DNA of 64,000 bases from Paenarthrobacter nitroguajacolicus (GTDB taxonomy: Bacteria; Actinomycetota; Actinomycetes; Actinomycetales; Micrococcaceae): positions 1 to 64,000 of the forward strand of contig NZ_VNFK01000007.1 in NCBI RefSeq assembly GCF_007786235.1, written 5' to 3'. Shown here in pieces: positions 43,402-52,802 of the stretch. Numbering within the stretch: the first letter of the stretch is position 1; every line of letters begins with the position of its first letter. The position numbers were made by a program, and so were the translations under genes. The notes below the pieces were generated by a model that was not told the origin of the DNA, did not search any database, and was given only the letters and a program-made list of their open reading frames with translations.

Positions 43402-45897
43402 TTACCGGAGTTCGATGTCCAGGGTTTGGAATTCGTCGGCTGCGTGGCGACCTACCAGCAGGCGGAAGGTGCCCCGCTCAAACTGCCAGCCGCCGTCGTA
43501 ATGTGCAAATGCTTTGGCGGGGACGCGGATTTCCACGCTGTCCGTACCGGCCGGGGCAAGGTGCGTTCCAGCGTAGCCGGCAAGCCAGCGGACCGGGCGT
43601 TCAACCGCGGAGAGCGGGCGGTCCAGATAGACCTGCACCACCTCGCGGCCTGTCCGGGTGCCGGTGTTCTTGATGGGCACGTGAACCACAACGTCGTTCC
43701 CCGCGGTAACCACCTGCGGTGCGTGGGCTGTGCCGAGCTCGAACGTCGTATAGCCAAGGCCATAACCGAAGGGAAGAGCCGGAGCGGCGCCACCTTCAGC
43801 TTCCTGCTTGAGCCACGCACGGTAACCGAGATGGATTCCCTCGGCATACACCACTTTGCCGTCGACGGGCGTGGTGCTGAGCACCGGAACATCCGCCAGT
43901 GCTGCCGGCCAAGTGGTGGGAAGGCGGCCGCCGGGCTCTTCGATGCCCAGCAGGATGTCGGCGATTGCGCTGCCGAATTCCTGGCCTCCGAACCACCCGA
44001 GCAACACTGCGTCCACCTTGTCGAGCCATGGCATGAGGACCGGCGACCCGGAGTTCACCACAACCACCGTGCGCGGGCTGACCGCGGCCACAGCTTCCAC
44101 CAGCTGGTTCTGGAAGCCGGGAAGGTCAAGATCACTGCGGTCGAAGCCTTCGGACTCAATCGCCGCGTTGGTGCCCACTACGATCACAGCGACGTCGGAG
44201 TCCCGGGCAGCTTCCACGGCGGCGTCCATCTCGGCCCCCGGATCCGCAACCACCGTCTCCTCGCCCAGCAGGATCGCCGTGAACGGGATGACCTGTTCCT
44301 TGGGCAACTGGTACTCGGCCTCGATCCGAACAGTCTGGCCCACCGAGGTTTCGAGGGCGTGGACGGTTTTGGGGGGATCGAAGAGTGCCGCGCCGAGGAC
44401 TTCGGTATCGTCCTCAAGTTCGCTGTTGAACACTTCCGTGCCGTCCAGGACAAAGCGGATCCGGCCCACGGTGCCGACGCCCAAGTGGTGGACGCCCGCT
44501 GTTTCGGCAGTCCAGTCCGCCTCCATGCGGATGGAGGCGGCGCCGTCGGGAATTCCGATGCCGAACCAGATCAGGTGCGAGGCCAAGCGGTCTTCGCCGG
44601 AGATTTCGGTGCCATCTTCCGCGAGGAAGGTCACGCGTAGCCCAAGCACCCCGGAAACAGGATTGTGAAGGGACTCGCGAGGGAACGCCTGGATGCCCTC
44701 GGCCACCTTGGCGCCGCGCGCGTAAGTGACCTTGACGTCGTCGGGCAGCGCCTTCCGCAGGCCTTCCAAAGGCGAGACGGTGTACTTGGGCATGACGGTG
44801 GCACTTCCACCGCCCTGCGTGCGGGCTTCGTCGGCGTTATGGCCGATCACGGCCACGCTCGTGAGCGCCTTGGCATCAAGGGGGAGGAGGCCCTTGTTGC
44901 GGACCAGTACGGCACCGCGGACTGCCACTTCACGCGCGACGGCGGCCCCGTTCAGTTCGGTGGGGAGCTGGGTAACTGCGGGTTCGAAGCCTTCCAGTGA
45001 TCCCACTCTGGCAGCGAGCCGCAGGATGCGGGTGACCTTTTCCAGGATGGCGTCCCGGCTGACGCGCCCGTCCTTCACGGCAGCGAGCAGCTTGGGGCCC
45101 CAATGGCCTGCCGGACCGGGCATTTCCAGATCCTGGTGCGCATTGGCGGCGTCGACTGACCGCACGCCGGTCCAGTCGGAGACGACGACGCCGTCGAAGC
45201 CCCATTCGGTGGACAACGGCGTTTCCAGGAGCTTGTTCTCGCTGGCTGTGGTGCCGTTGATGGAGTTGTACGAGCTCATCACCAACCAGGCACGGGCTTC
45301 GGTGATGGCGTCCTCGAAGGCTGCCAGGTAGAGCTCCCGCAAGGGCCGCTCGTCCACCACGGAATCAGCCGTGAAGCGCTCGCTCTCGGCCTCATTGGCC
45401 AGGTAGTGCTTGGGAGTGGCGCCAACGCCCATGGACTGGACACCGGCAACATACCCCGCAGCCATGGTTGCGGTGAGCCTCGGGTCCTCGCTCATGCACT
45501 CGAAGTGACGGCCGCCCAGCGGGGAACGGTGCAGGTTGATGGTGGGGCCCAGGACGGCGTGAACGCCCTTGCGGCGGGCCTCCTGGCCAAGGACCTGACC
45601 GTACCGGCGCGCCGTTTCGACGCTCCAGGTAGCGGACAGGGCGGACGACGACGGCAGGGAAACGGAGTCGTGCCGCTCATCGAAGTCTTCGCCGCGGACA
45701 CCGGCAGGGCCGTCCGACATGACCACGCGGCTCAGGCCAATGTCCGGGATGGCGTGCGTGGACCAGACGTCCGCGCCGGTCAGCAGTTGGATCTGCTGTT
45801 CAAGGGACAGGCTCTGGGCGAGCTCACGGATGCGTGCTTCGGCGTCCGGGGAGCCGGCAGGCGGTGCCGTGGCTGCAGCTGCGAGTGTGGGATTCAT
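43402..45897 (-). CDS. Beta-glucosidase, glycoside hydrolase family 3
   Basis: 831 residues, cytoplasmic (no signal peptide). The family 3 TIM barrel (about 25-330) contains VMSDGPAGVRGE, NLHRSPLGGRHFECMSEDP, TPKHYLANEAE and the nucleophile Asp241 in VVVSDWTGVRS. The second alpha/beta domain is interrupted by a PA14-like insertion (about 400-545). The protein ends with a fibronectin III-like domain (EVVQVYLDRPLSAVERPVRWL). This layout is shared by beta-glucosidases and related glycosidases with broad specificity. It follows the MFS gene with no gap, so it likely hydrolyses the glycoside that carrier imports. Confidence 0.92.
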   Translation of the reverse strand: MNPTLAAAATAPPAGSPDAEARIRELAQSLSLEQQIQLLTGADVWSTHAIPDIGLSRVVMSDGPAGVRGEDFDERHDSVSLPSSSALSATWSVETARRYGQVLGQEARRKGVHAVLGPTINLHRSPLGGRHFECMSEDPRLTATMAAGYVAGVQSMGVGATPKHYLANEAESERFTADSVVDERPLRELYLAAFEDAITEARAWLVMSSYNSINGTTASENKLLETPLSTEWGFDGVVVSDWTGVRSVDAANAHQDLEMPGPAGHWGPKLLAAVKDGRVSRDAILEKVTRILRLAARVGSLEGFEPAVTQLPTELNGAAVAREVAVRGAVLVRNKGLLPLDAKALTSVAVIGHNADEARTQGGGSATVMPKYTVSPLEGLRKALPDDVKVTYARGAKVAEGIQAFPRESLHNPVSGVLGLRVTFLAEDGTEISGEDRLASHLIWFGIGIPDGAASIRMEADWTAETAGVHHLGVGTVGRIRFVLDGTEVFNSELEDDTEVLGAALFDPPKTVHALETSVGQTVRIEAEYQLPKEQVIPFTAILLGEETVVADPGAEMDAAVEAARDSDVAVIVVGTNAAIESEGFDRSDLDLPGFQNQLVEAVAAVSPRTVVVVNSGSPVLMPWLDKVDAVLLGWFGGQEFGSAIADILLGIEEPGGRLPTTWPAALADVPVLSTTPVDGKVVYAEGIHLGYRAWLKQEAEGGAAPALPFGYGLGYTTFELGTAHAPQVVTAGNDVVVHVPIKNTGTRTGREVVQVYLDRPLSAVERPVRWLAGYAGTHLAPAGTDSVEIRVPAKAFAHYDGGWQFERGTFRLLVGRHAADEFQTLDIELR

Positions 45898-47178
45898 TTA
45901 CTTGACTCCTTTGATTCGTGTGACGAGGAGGGCGCCGATGATGCCGACTGCTGCACCACCGAGGAACAATGCGGGGTACCCGCCCACGGCGATCACGGGG
46001 AAGGCGATGGCCGGCACCAGGGACTGCGGAAGGGCCTGGGCGATATTGAAGACACCAAAGGTCTTGGCATTCTCGGCCTGGTTGCCAGGCAGGAGGTCCG
46101 TGATGAGGGCTACGTCCACCGCGCTGAAGACGCCGAGGCCGAGCCCCAGGATGCCCTGGCCGACCAGAACCTGACTGGTATTGGTGCTGGTGGCAATGAC
46201 AACCAGGCCCGCCATCATGATCAGCGCCGAGATGATCACCATGCTCTTCCTCTTACCAATGCGGTCACTGATCCAGCCGCCGGCGAGGCTGGTGATCACG
46301 GTGCCGGCGGAGCTCACCAGCGTTGCCTGGAAGACCAGGCTGGTGACCTGGCTTTCGGCGACTTGGAGGTGGTCCGTGAAGAAGTACGGCAAATAGAGCA
46401 GCCCTGCGCAGTACCCGACGTAGACCATGAACTTGGTCAACCATGCCCAGCCCAGGCCGGGGAACACCCGGGGGTTGAAATAGAACGAGCCGATGATCTC
46501 CTTGGCGTTCAGCGGTGCCGGCTTCTCCGTGAGGACGCGGTCCTTGAACGTAAATGCGAAGGCGACAGCTACTGCCGTCCCAACGATCCCGGGGACAACA
46601 GCCATCTGCATGGCGTTGTCGAACATCTGCGCGAAGAAGGCTGCGGCAACCAGGCCGATGGGAAGCGTCATGCCGATGAGGCCTGAAAGGCGGCCGCGCT
46701 CCGACGGGGCGGCTTGATCGGGGAGCGTGGCCACCAGGGCGGAGAGTGCCGCGTTGAAGCCCAGCTGTGCTACTACCCAGGCCACCAGGACCGTGAGGAC
46801 GTTGGTGCCGGAGCCCAGCATGAAGAGGGAGGCCAGTCCCACGAGTGATCCGCCCACGATCCATGGTTTGCGCATGCCAAAGCGGGATGTGGTCCGGTCG
46901 CTAAGGCGTCCGAACAGCGGGTTGGCGAGCAACGCGACCGTTGCGCCGACGCCTGCCACGAGGCTGAGGGCCCCGGCGCGCGTATCCGGGGTGGTGATTT
47001 CCGAAACCTTGATGGCCAGGACCACCAAGGCCGGAGCGAGGACGGCCATCCAGAGGCCTGCGCTCGCGATGGGCATACCGATGACGTAGGCGCGGGAAGC
47101 TGCCGTGGGCGGGGTGCTGCCGGGCTCCGTGCCGAGGGTTTCCGCGCCTGCCGGTTGCGGATTGAGTTTGAGGGCCAC
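45898..47178 (-). CDS. MFS transporter, likely glycoside importer
   Basis: 426 residues from the GTG at 47178, which has AGGAGG 5 nt upstream; the longer frame lacks a site. Twelve spans are visible. Loop 2-3 reads NPLFGRLSDRTTSRFGMRKPWI, the pattern of the SLC45/GPH-like branch of sugar carriers, and the second half repeats it as GGWISDRIGKRKSM. The GH3 gene starts immediately after the stop codon. The pair makes an uptake-and-hydrolysis unit controlled by the divergent TetR protein. Confidence 0.85.
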   Translation of the reverse strand: MALKLNPQPAGAETLGTEPGSTPPTAASRAYVIGMPIASAGLWMAVLAPALVVLAIKVSEITTPDTRAGALSLVAGVGATVALLANPLFGRLSDRTTSRFGMRKPWIVGGSLVGLASLFMLGSGTNVLTVLVAWVVAQLGFNAALSALVATLPDQAAPSERGRLSGLIGMTLPIGLVAAAFFAQMFDNAMQMAVVPGIVGTAVAVAFAFTFKDRVLTEKPAPLNAKEIIGSFYFNPRVFPGLGWAWLTKFMVYVGYCAGLLYLPYFFTDHLQVAESQVTSLVFQATLVSSAGTVITSLAGGWISDRIGKRKSMVIISALIMMAGLVVIATSTNTSQVLVGQGILGLGLGVFSAVDVALITDLLPGNQAENAKTFGVFNIAQALPQSLVPAIAFPVIAVGGYPALFLGGAAVGIIGALLVTRIKGVK

Positions 47179-47237
47179 ATTGCCTCCTGATGAACGGGTG
47201 ACCCACCGTTGGGTCTCGAGGAATGACTCTAGCTTCA

Positions 47238-47260
47238 AAAATCTAGTGTGACTAGGTTTT
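47238..47260. promoter_or_regulatory. TetR operator candidate 1
   Basis: A 23-bp inverted repeat: arm AAAATCTAG, spacer TGTGA, arm CTAGGTTTT. It lies 60 nt before the MFS start, in the divergent promoter region, and has the same design as the site 30 bp to its right. Confidence 0.65.
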
Positions 47261-47267
47261 AAGGAAA

Positions 47268-47290
47268 AAAGTCGAGTGATGCTCGATTTT
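47268..47290. promoter_or_regulatory. TetR operator candidate 2
   Basis: A 23-bp inverted repeat: arm AAAGTCGAG, spacer TGATG, arm CTCGATTTT. It shares 16 of 23 positions with candidate 1 and lies exactly 30 bp from it, about three helical turns. It ends 24 nt before the TetR ATG. Confidence 0.65.
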
Positions 47291-47313
47291 GAACCGTGAA
47301 ATACACTGTTCGG

Positions 47314-47928
47314 ATGTCAACGTCGAGGGCCCGGGGCCAGTACGCCAAGGGAGCGGAACGCCGCGAACAGATCATCCAGACGGCAACCGATGTTTTTGCC
47401 ACCGAAGGTTTTGAAGGAACGGCGCTCAAGCGCGTGGCCGAACTGGTAGGCGTCAAAGAAGCCACCCTGTTCCATTACTTCAAGGGAAAGCAGGAACTCC
47501 TCACCGCCGTGCTGGCCGAACGTGACCGGCGGTCCCTGACTGCCAGCGGGCAAGAAGACGTTGGTGTGAACCTTATGCCGTCCATCGCAGAGCGGAATGT
47601 ACGCGAGCCCGGCCTGACCACGCTCTATGCCGTGGCGTCAGCAACGGCCAACGATCCCGGGCACGATTCCCACAGCTACTTCAAGGAACGCTACGAGACG
47701 GTGGTTCGTGACATTGCCGCTGACATCGAACGGCGCCAGGCCTCCGGAGAGGTCCGTGCCGACGTCGAGGCTGTCATGCTGGCCCGGCTGACCGTTGCGG
47801 CCTTCGACGGCCTGCAATTGCAGTGGCTCTACGACAAGTCCGTGGACATGGCTGACGGCCTCCGGCAGCTCCTTGACGTCCTGTTGGCACCCACGGACCG
47901 GAGCTCGGCGCAGCTATCCGGTTTGTGA
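47314..47928 (+). CDS. TetR family repressor of the GH3/MFS operon
   Basis: 204 residues from the ATG at 47314 (a GTG at 47296 is possible). The N-terminal DNA-binding domain is clear: RREQIIQTATDVFATEGFEGTALKRVAELVGVKEATLFHYFKGKQELLTAVL. The remaining helical part would hold the ligand pocket, probably for a glycoside. It is divergent from the transporter gene, with two matching operators in the 135-nt gap. Confidence 0.9.
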   Translation: MSTSRARGQYAKGAERREQIIQTATDVFATEGFEGTALKRVAELVGVKEATLFHYFKGKQELLTAVLAERDRRSLTASGQEDVGVNLMPSIAERNVREPGLTTLYAVASATANDPGHDSHSYFKERYETVVRDIAADIERRQASGEVRADVEAVMLARLTVAAFDGLQLQWLYDKSVDMADGLRQLLDVLLAPTDRSSAQLSGL

Positions 47929-48015
47929 ATCCCCGCAGAAGATTCTACGCTGCGTAGAATTACTGCATCAGCGATAGGGCAAGCTTGGACGCTGCCTCGG
48001 AGGGCGGGAGGGACC

Positions 48016-48651
48016 ATGACGGCACGCAAAGCGCGTTTCCTGCGCGCTTGGGCCGGCGCCGTCGCCGCCACCCTCATCGCCGCCGCCTCCCATGCGTTGG
48101 CAGGCGGAAACCCGCCAGCGGTGCCCGTCCTGATGCTGTCCTTGGCCCTCTCCGGACCAGTGTGCATTGCCCTTGCCGGGAGAGTGTTGTCGCTGTGGCG
48201 CCTAACTGCCGCCGTGGTAACGAGCCAGGCCCTCTTCCACGGCCTGTACAGCCTTGATCCGACATCCCACCGCGACGTTGGGATGATGGCCGCCGCCGGA
48301 GGGCATGCCGGCCATGCGGTACACACGCTTCCTTCAATCTCCGGTCCCTTGGACCATGCCTCTCCCATGATGGGCCTGGGGCACTGTCTCGCAGCCGTTG
48401 CCACCATTGCCGTCCTCCGCTACGGCGAGGTCACCGGCGTGCGCCTACTGACTGCCCTTGGCCTGAGGCTGATTCCTTTCCTGAGGATCATCCAGCCTTT
48501 GGCTGTGGAACCCGGGGCCAGCGTCATCCCTTCGGACTGGGCTGTCCGCCCGCTGCGGAATCTGGGTATTCCGTTCCTGACCATGCGGCACCGCGGACCA
48601 CCGATGCTTCCTGCCCTGTCCCAGGCGCCCGGCGCCTTCGTCACCTCTTAA
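48016..48651 (+). CDS. Membrane protein linked to copper genes, unknown family
   Basis: 211 residues behind GGAGGG. About four hydrophobic spans (AWAGAVAATLIAAASHALA, PVLMLSLALSGPVCIALAG, LWRLTAAVVTSQALFHGLY and GLGHCLAAVATIAVLRYG). A loop between the third and fourth is rich in His and Met: MMAAAGGHAGHAVHTLP and LDHASPMMGLGH. These are plausible copper ligands, and the next three genes encode copper-related proteins. The family is not otherwise recognised. The C-terminal 60 residues look cytoplasmic. Confidence 0.65.
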   Translation: MTARKARFLRAWAGAVAATLIAAASHALAGGNPPAVPVLMLSLALSGPVCIALAGRVLSLWRLTAAVVTSQALFHGLYSLDPTSHRDVGMMAAAGGHAGHAVHTLPSISGPLDHASPMMGLGHCLAAVATIAVLRYGEVTGVRLLTALGLRLIPFLRIIQPLAVEPGASVIPSDWAVRPLRNLGIPFLTMRHRGPPMLPALSQAPGAFVTS

Positions 48652-48733
48652 GCCCCGCCAGCCCAGCTACGGGCGGCGATCCCTTTCACGGACTGCCGAA
48701 CCTTTGCCACAGGCCGCGGGGCGGGAAGCAGCC

Positions 48734-49351
48734 ATGGCAAGACAAATCTTGCGCAAATTTTCATGGCGAAACCCAGGACTCAGCGGACCTACGCTTGCCG
48801 TCATACTGCTGTGCATGGCCTTCGGGCTGGCCACTGCGCCGGCGGCGTCCGCCCACGACCAACTGGTTTCGTCCACCCCTTCCACCGGCCAGCGCTTGGA
48901 CGCGCCGCCGTCGGGCATTGAACTGAAATTCAGTGCCCCGCTACTGGCCATCGGCCACGAAGTCCGCGTCGTAGATGCGGCATCAAACAACTGGGTCCAA
49001 GGAGAGTCTGTCCTGGACCGCGGGACCTTGACCCAACCGCTCGCCCCGGGCATGCCCGACGGGGAGTACCAGGTCAGGTGGCGCGTGGTATCCAGCGATG
49101 GCCACCCCATCAACGGCAGTTACTCATTCCTGGTGGGGGCCGGCGCCACAGCCGGCGCCATTACGGCCCCCGGAAACACGGCCACCTCCGGCGTTCCCTC
49201 CGGATCGGCCGAATCCGGGGACACCGCGTCCACGGTCCAGGTACCCGATTGGCTGATTGCTGCAGCCCTCGGGGCGGTCGCAGGCCTCGCCTTGTACCTG
49301 GGCTGGGGACTCTTCACGCGCCGACGCCGGTCCAGCCCGCGGGACGGCTAA
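48734..49351 (+). CDS. CopC-domain copper-binding protein with C-terminal membrane anchor
   Basis: 205 residues from the ATG at 48734. The signal peptide ends APAASA, leaving His as first mature residue (HDQLVSSTPSTG). That is the classic CopC N-terminal Cu(II) brace; the second His lies in SSDGHPINGSYSFLV. The CopC immunoglobulin-like domain covers about 40-140, a Gly/Ser/Ala linker follows, and a membrane span (WLIAAALGAVAGLALYLGWG) ends in RRRR. It would hold copper on the outer face of the membrane. It is the second gene of the copper/DyP cluster. Confidence 0.88.
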   Translation: MARQILRKFSWRNPGLSGPTLAVILLCMAFGLATAPAASAHDQLVSSTPSTGQRLDAPPSGIELKFSAPLLAIGHEVRVVDAASNNWVQGESVLDRGTLTQPLAPGMPDGEYQVRWRVVSSDGHPINGSYSFLVGAGATAGAITAPGNTATSGVPSGSAESGDTASTVQVPDWLIAAALGAVAGLALYLGWGLFTRRRRSSPRDG

Positions 49352-49428
49352 GTCACCAACCTGCCGTCCTACCTGTTCCGGAGCTGTTTCAGCCCGATGC
49401 AGGACACCATTTCAGAGAGAGCATCACT

Positions 49429-49983
49429 ATGACAAAGAGAAAAATCGTTCCCGTTTTGTCCCTCCTAGCAGCGGCCTCGTTTGCCCTTTCAGGTTGCGGA
49501 CAAAGCGACGCACAGACCTCCACCACCCAGTCCGCTTCCCCCAGCCAGTCATCCGAGCCATTGACGGTGAGTGACACGTGGATCAAGACTGCCGACTCAG
49601 GGATGTCGGCGGCCTTCGGGTCGATTCGGAACACCAGTGACAAAGATGTGACCATCGTCAGCGCGGCAGCACCGGTGGCCACCATGGTGGAACTGCACGA
49701 AACCGTGATGGGTTCGGACGGCACCATGAAAATGCAGGCAAAACAGGGTGGCTTCGTTGTTCCGGCACGGGGCGAACTCAAGCTCGAGCCCGGAGCCAAC
49801 CACATTATGCTCATGGACCTGACAAAGCCCGTCCAAGCCGGTGACGAGGTCACGTTCGAGCTGAAAACGTCCGACGGCGGGACGGTCACCTTTACTGCCC
49901 AAGCGAAGGACTTCTCGGGTGCCAATGAGAACTACACGGCGGGCGAAGGCAGTGGGTCGGCAACGCCCGCGCCGTCCAAGTAG
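49429..49983 (+). CDS. PCu(A)C-type copper chaperone lipoprotein
   Basis: 184 residues. The lipobox LSGC is near residue 20, followed by a Ser/Thr/Gln linker. The PCu(A)C domain has DTWIKTADSGMSAAFGSIRN, then VELHETVM, TMKMQ and NHIMLMDL, giving the conserved His/Met Cu(I) ligands in the order H, M, H-x-M. These chaperones deliver copper to extracytoplasmic targets such as cytochrome oxidase CuA. Its frame runs on far upstream, but the ATG with AGAGAG and the signal peptide fix the start. Confidence 0.88.
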   Translation: MTKRKIVPVLSLLAAASFALSGCGQSDAQTSTTQSASPSQSSEPLTVSDTWIKTADSGMSAAFGSIRNTSDKDVTIVSAAAPVATMVELHETVMGSDGTMKMQAKQGGFVVPARGELKLEPGANHIMLMDLTKPVQAGDEVTFELKTSDGGTVTFTAQAKDFSGANENYTAGEGSGSATPAPSK

Positions 49984-49993
49984 GGCAGCAGCT

Positions 49994-51241
49994 GTGGCAA
50001 CTCCCGGACGGGACAACACCACACCCAAGCCCGGAGCCGGAGTGCGGCGGCGGCACCTCCTCTTTGGCGGTGCTGCCGCAGGCGTCGGAGCATTGGCCGC
50101 CGTGGGCACGCAACTCGCCGGGAAGCCAATCCCACTGCTGCCAAGTGATTCCGGGGACGGGGCGAATGGTGCCAGGACTGTGCCGTTCCACGGTGACAGG
50201 CAGGCGGGCGTTGGCACCGCTGCGCAGGCCCACGGTGTCTTCCTTGCCTTGGACCTGAAGGAAGGGACAACGCCTGAGCGGCTCAAGTCCCTCCTAAAGC
50301 TGCTGAGCGACGATGCCGCGAACTTGACCCAGGGAAAGGCTGCGCTGGCCGATACAGAGGGCGAATTGGCGCTCCGGCCTGCACGGCTGACCGTCACGTT
50401 CGGCTTTGGTCCTGGCCTGTTCCGGGTTGCGGGTACCGTGCCGGTCCCGGACGGTGTATCCGGACTTCCGGCATTCTCCATCGACAAGTTGGTACCGGAG
50501 TTCTGCGGCGGGGACTTGTTGCTGCAGATATGCGCCGACGATCCCCTTTCGGTTGCGCATGCGCAGCGTATGCTCCTCAAGGACAGCCGCCGTTTCACCA
50601 CGGTGCGCTGGGCCCAAACAGGGTTCCGCCGCGCCTACGGGACAGAACAGTCCGGAACGACCATGAGGAACCTTTTTGGCCAGATGGATGGCACATCGAA
50701 TCCAGCGCCGGGGAGCGAGGAGTTTGAGAGAGTTGTCTATGGCGACGGCGGTACCGGGTCATGGGCGCCCCACGGAACCTCCCTGGTGATCCGCCGGATC
50801 AGCATGGACCTGGACAAATGGGACGAGCTGGACAGATCCGGACGGGAAGAGTCCGTGGGCCGCAGATTGGCGAACGGCGCTCCATTGACGGGCACGGCTG
50901 AGCACGACGAGCCGGACTTTGCCGCCGTCACGCCCGTCGGGTTTCCAGTCATAGCCGATTTCGCCCATCTGCGCAGGGCACGCCCGGAAGACCCGTCCCA
51001 GCGGATCTTCCGGCGGGCCTTCAACTACGACTCCGTTCCCAGGGCCGGGAGCGTGTCAGATTCCGGATTGATTTTCGCGTCCTACCAAGCGGACATCGGC
51101 CGGCAGTTCGTTCCCATCCAGCGCCGCCTCGACGAGCTGGACCTGCTGAATCTATGGACCACGCCCGTGGGTTCGGCCGTCTTCGCGATTCCGCCGGGAT
51201 GCGCTCCGGGCGGTTTTGTCGGCGAAGGGCTGTTCGCCTGA
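49994..51241 (+). CDS. Tat-exported DyP-type peroxidase (EfeB/DtpA-like)
   Basis: 415 residues from GTG 49994, 10 nt after the chaperone stop. RRRHLLFGGAAAGVGALAAVG is a twin-arginine signal, as heme is inserted before export. DyP landmarks are FGQMDGTSN (GxxDG with the distal Asp), proximal heme His in DFAHLRRARPED, and distal Arg in IFRRAFNYD. It would use hydrogen peroxide to oxidise dyes, phenolics or iron/heme at the cell surface. Linkage to CopC and a copper chaperone resembles the copper-trafficking/DyP loci known from Streptomyces. Confidence 0.9.
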   Translation: MATPGRDNTTPKPGAGVRRRHLLFGGAAAGVGALAAVGTQLAGKPIPLLPSDSGDGANGARTVPFHGDRQAGVGTAAQAHGVFLALDLKEGTTPERLKSLLKLLSDDAANLTQGKAALADTEGELALRPARLTVTFGFGPGLFRVAGTVPVPDGVSGLPAFSIDKLVPEFCGGDLLLQICADDPLSVAHAQRMLLKDSRRFTTVRWAQTGFRRAYGTEQSGTTMRNLFGQMDGTSNPAPGSEEFERVVYGDGGTGSWAPHGTSLVIRRISMDLDKWDELDRSGREESVGRRLANGAPLTGTAEHDEPDFAAVTPVGFPVIADFAHLRRARPEDPSQRIFRRAFNYDSVPRAGSVSDSGLIFASYQADIGRQFVPIQRRLDELDLLNLWTTPVGSAVFAIPPGCAPGGFVGEGLFA

Positions 51242-51245
51242 AACA

Positions 51246-51281
51246 CATGAAGGACCGGAGCGCTGGCTCCGGTCCTTCATG
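51246..51281. terminator. Bidirectional terminator (GAAGGACCGGAGC type)
   Basis: CATGAAGGACCGGAGC (51246-51261) pairs perfectly with 51266-51281 around a GCTG loop. It lies between the convergent DyP and aspartate kinase genes. The stem core is identical to that at 42852-42887. Confidence 0.8.
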
Positions 51282-51298
51282 TTGCCGTAGCGGCTTGC

Positions 51299-52645
51299 CT
51301 AGCGGCCGGTGCCGCCGTAAACGGTAGCCTCGGCGTCGCCGTCGAGCTCGAACGCATTGTGGATGGCGCGAACGGCGTCATCCAGGGCGTCGGCACTGGT
51401 GACGACGGAGATGCGGATTTCCGAGGTGGAGATCATGTCGATGTTGATGCCGGCATCGGACAGGGCCTTGAAGAACGTGGCCGAGACGCCGGGGTGGGAA
51501 CGCATGCCTGCGCCGATGAGGGAGAGCTTGCCAACGTGCTCGTTGTACTCGATGCTCTCAAAGCCGATCTGGCCCTCCGCAGCACGCAGGGCTGCCAATG
51601 CGTCCGCACCTTCGACGATGGGCAGCGTGAACGAAATATCCGTCCGGCCCGTGCCGTGGGTGGACACGTTCTGGACGATCATGTCGATGTTCGAGTGTGC
51701 GTCTGCGATCACCTGGAAGATCGCGGCAGCCTTGCCGGGGATGTCGGGGACGCCCACAACGGTGACCTTGGCTTCGGACCGGTCGTGTGCAACGCCGGAG
51801 ATGATTGGCTGCTCCAAGGCAACTCCCTCTTGAATCGTGAACTTTTCGTCGGCGCCAGGGATGACCCAGGTGCCTTCGTTCTGGCTGAATGACGAACGGA
51901 CGTGCAGCGGCACACCGAAGCGGCGGGCGTACTCCACACAACGCAGGTGCAGGATCTTGGCGCCGGAAGCTGCCAGCTCCAGCATTTCCTCGCTGGAGAT
52001 GCGGTCAATCTTCTGGGCAGAGGACACTACTCGGGGATCCGCGGTGTAAATGCCATCCACGTCGGTGTAAATCTCGCACACATCGGCTTCAAGGGCAGCG
52101 GCCAAAGCAACGGCTGTGGTATCCGAACCGCCGCGGCCCAAGGTGGTGATCTCGTTGGTGATGCGGCTCATGCCCTGGAAGCCCGCCACGATCGCAATGT
52201 GACCCTTGTCCAAGGCAGTGCGGATTCGGTGGGGGTCGACGTCGATAATTCGCGCCTTGCCGTGGATACCGTCGGTAATCATGCCGGCCTGGGAGCCCGT
52301 GAAGGACTGCGCGGAGGCTCCGAACTTGTTGATGGCCATGGCAAGGAGGGCCATGGAAATTCGCTCGCCGGCGGACAACAGCATGTCCATCTCGCGGGCG
52401 GGAGCGGAGTCCGTGACCTGACTCGCCAGATCCAGGAGTTCATCGGTGGTGTCGCCCATCGCGGAAACAACAACCACAACCTCGTTGCCGGCCTTCTGCG
52501 CATCCACGACGCGCTGTGCGACCCGTTTGATGCCATCAGCATCTGCAACCGAGGAACCGCCGAACTTCTGAACGATCAGCTGCTTGGTAATGGCAGCCTC
52601 GTTGGAGAGCTCTTCGATCTTCACTTCGGTAGTGGGCATAGTCAT
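51299..52645 (-). CDS. lysC: Aspartate kinase
   Basis: 448 residues. It phosphorylates aspartate, the first step to lysine, threonine and methionine. The kinase motif is [21 protein letters not shown] near residue 25. [19 protein letters not shown] and [17 protein letters not shown] follow, and two ACT domains close the protein ([22 protein letters not shown] and [22 protein letters not shown]), the site of feedback inhibition. The start has GAGGG upstream. No asd gene follows within the window; the gene appears monocistronic here. Confidence 0.95.
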   Translation of the reverse strand: MTMPTTEVKIEELSNEAAITKQLIVQKFGGSSVADADGIKRVAQRVVDAQKAGNEVVVVVSAMGDTTDELLDLASQVTDSAPAREMDMLLSAGERISMALLAMAINKFGASAQSFTGSQAGMITDGIHGKARIIDVDPHRIRTALDKGHIAIVAGFQGMSRITNEITTLGRGGSDTTAVALAAALEADVCEIYTDVDGIYTADPRVVSSAQKIDRISSEEMLELAASGAKILHLRCVEYARRFGVPLHVRSSFSQNEGTWVIPGADEKFTIQEGVALEQPIISGVAHDRSEAKVTVVGVPDIPGKAAAIFQVIADAHSNIDMIVQNVSTHGTGRTDISFTLPIVEGADALAALRAAEGQIGFESIEYNEHVGKLSLIGAGMRSHPGVSATFFKALSDAGINIDMISTSEIRISVVTSADALDDAVRAIHNAFELDGDAEATVYGGTGR

Positions 52646-52802
52646 GCGCGCACCCTCACTGCATCAATAGGGTTCGAACGCGGCATGCTGGATTCCAAAT
52701 TGGAGCACGCCTGCGTAGCTTATTTGCCCAGTTTATCGCCGCGTGGAGTGCTGGCAGGAATTGTGACCATATGGCGGCCACACAAACAGCGGCCGGGGGA
52801 GC

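Noticed and set aside
43264..44640. 458-codon plus-strand frame opposite the GH3 gene
   Set aside because: Shadow frame; GH3 catalytic motifs occupy the other strand and a terminator is inside its start.
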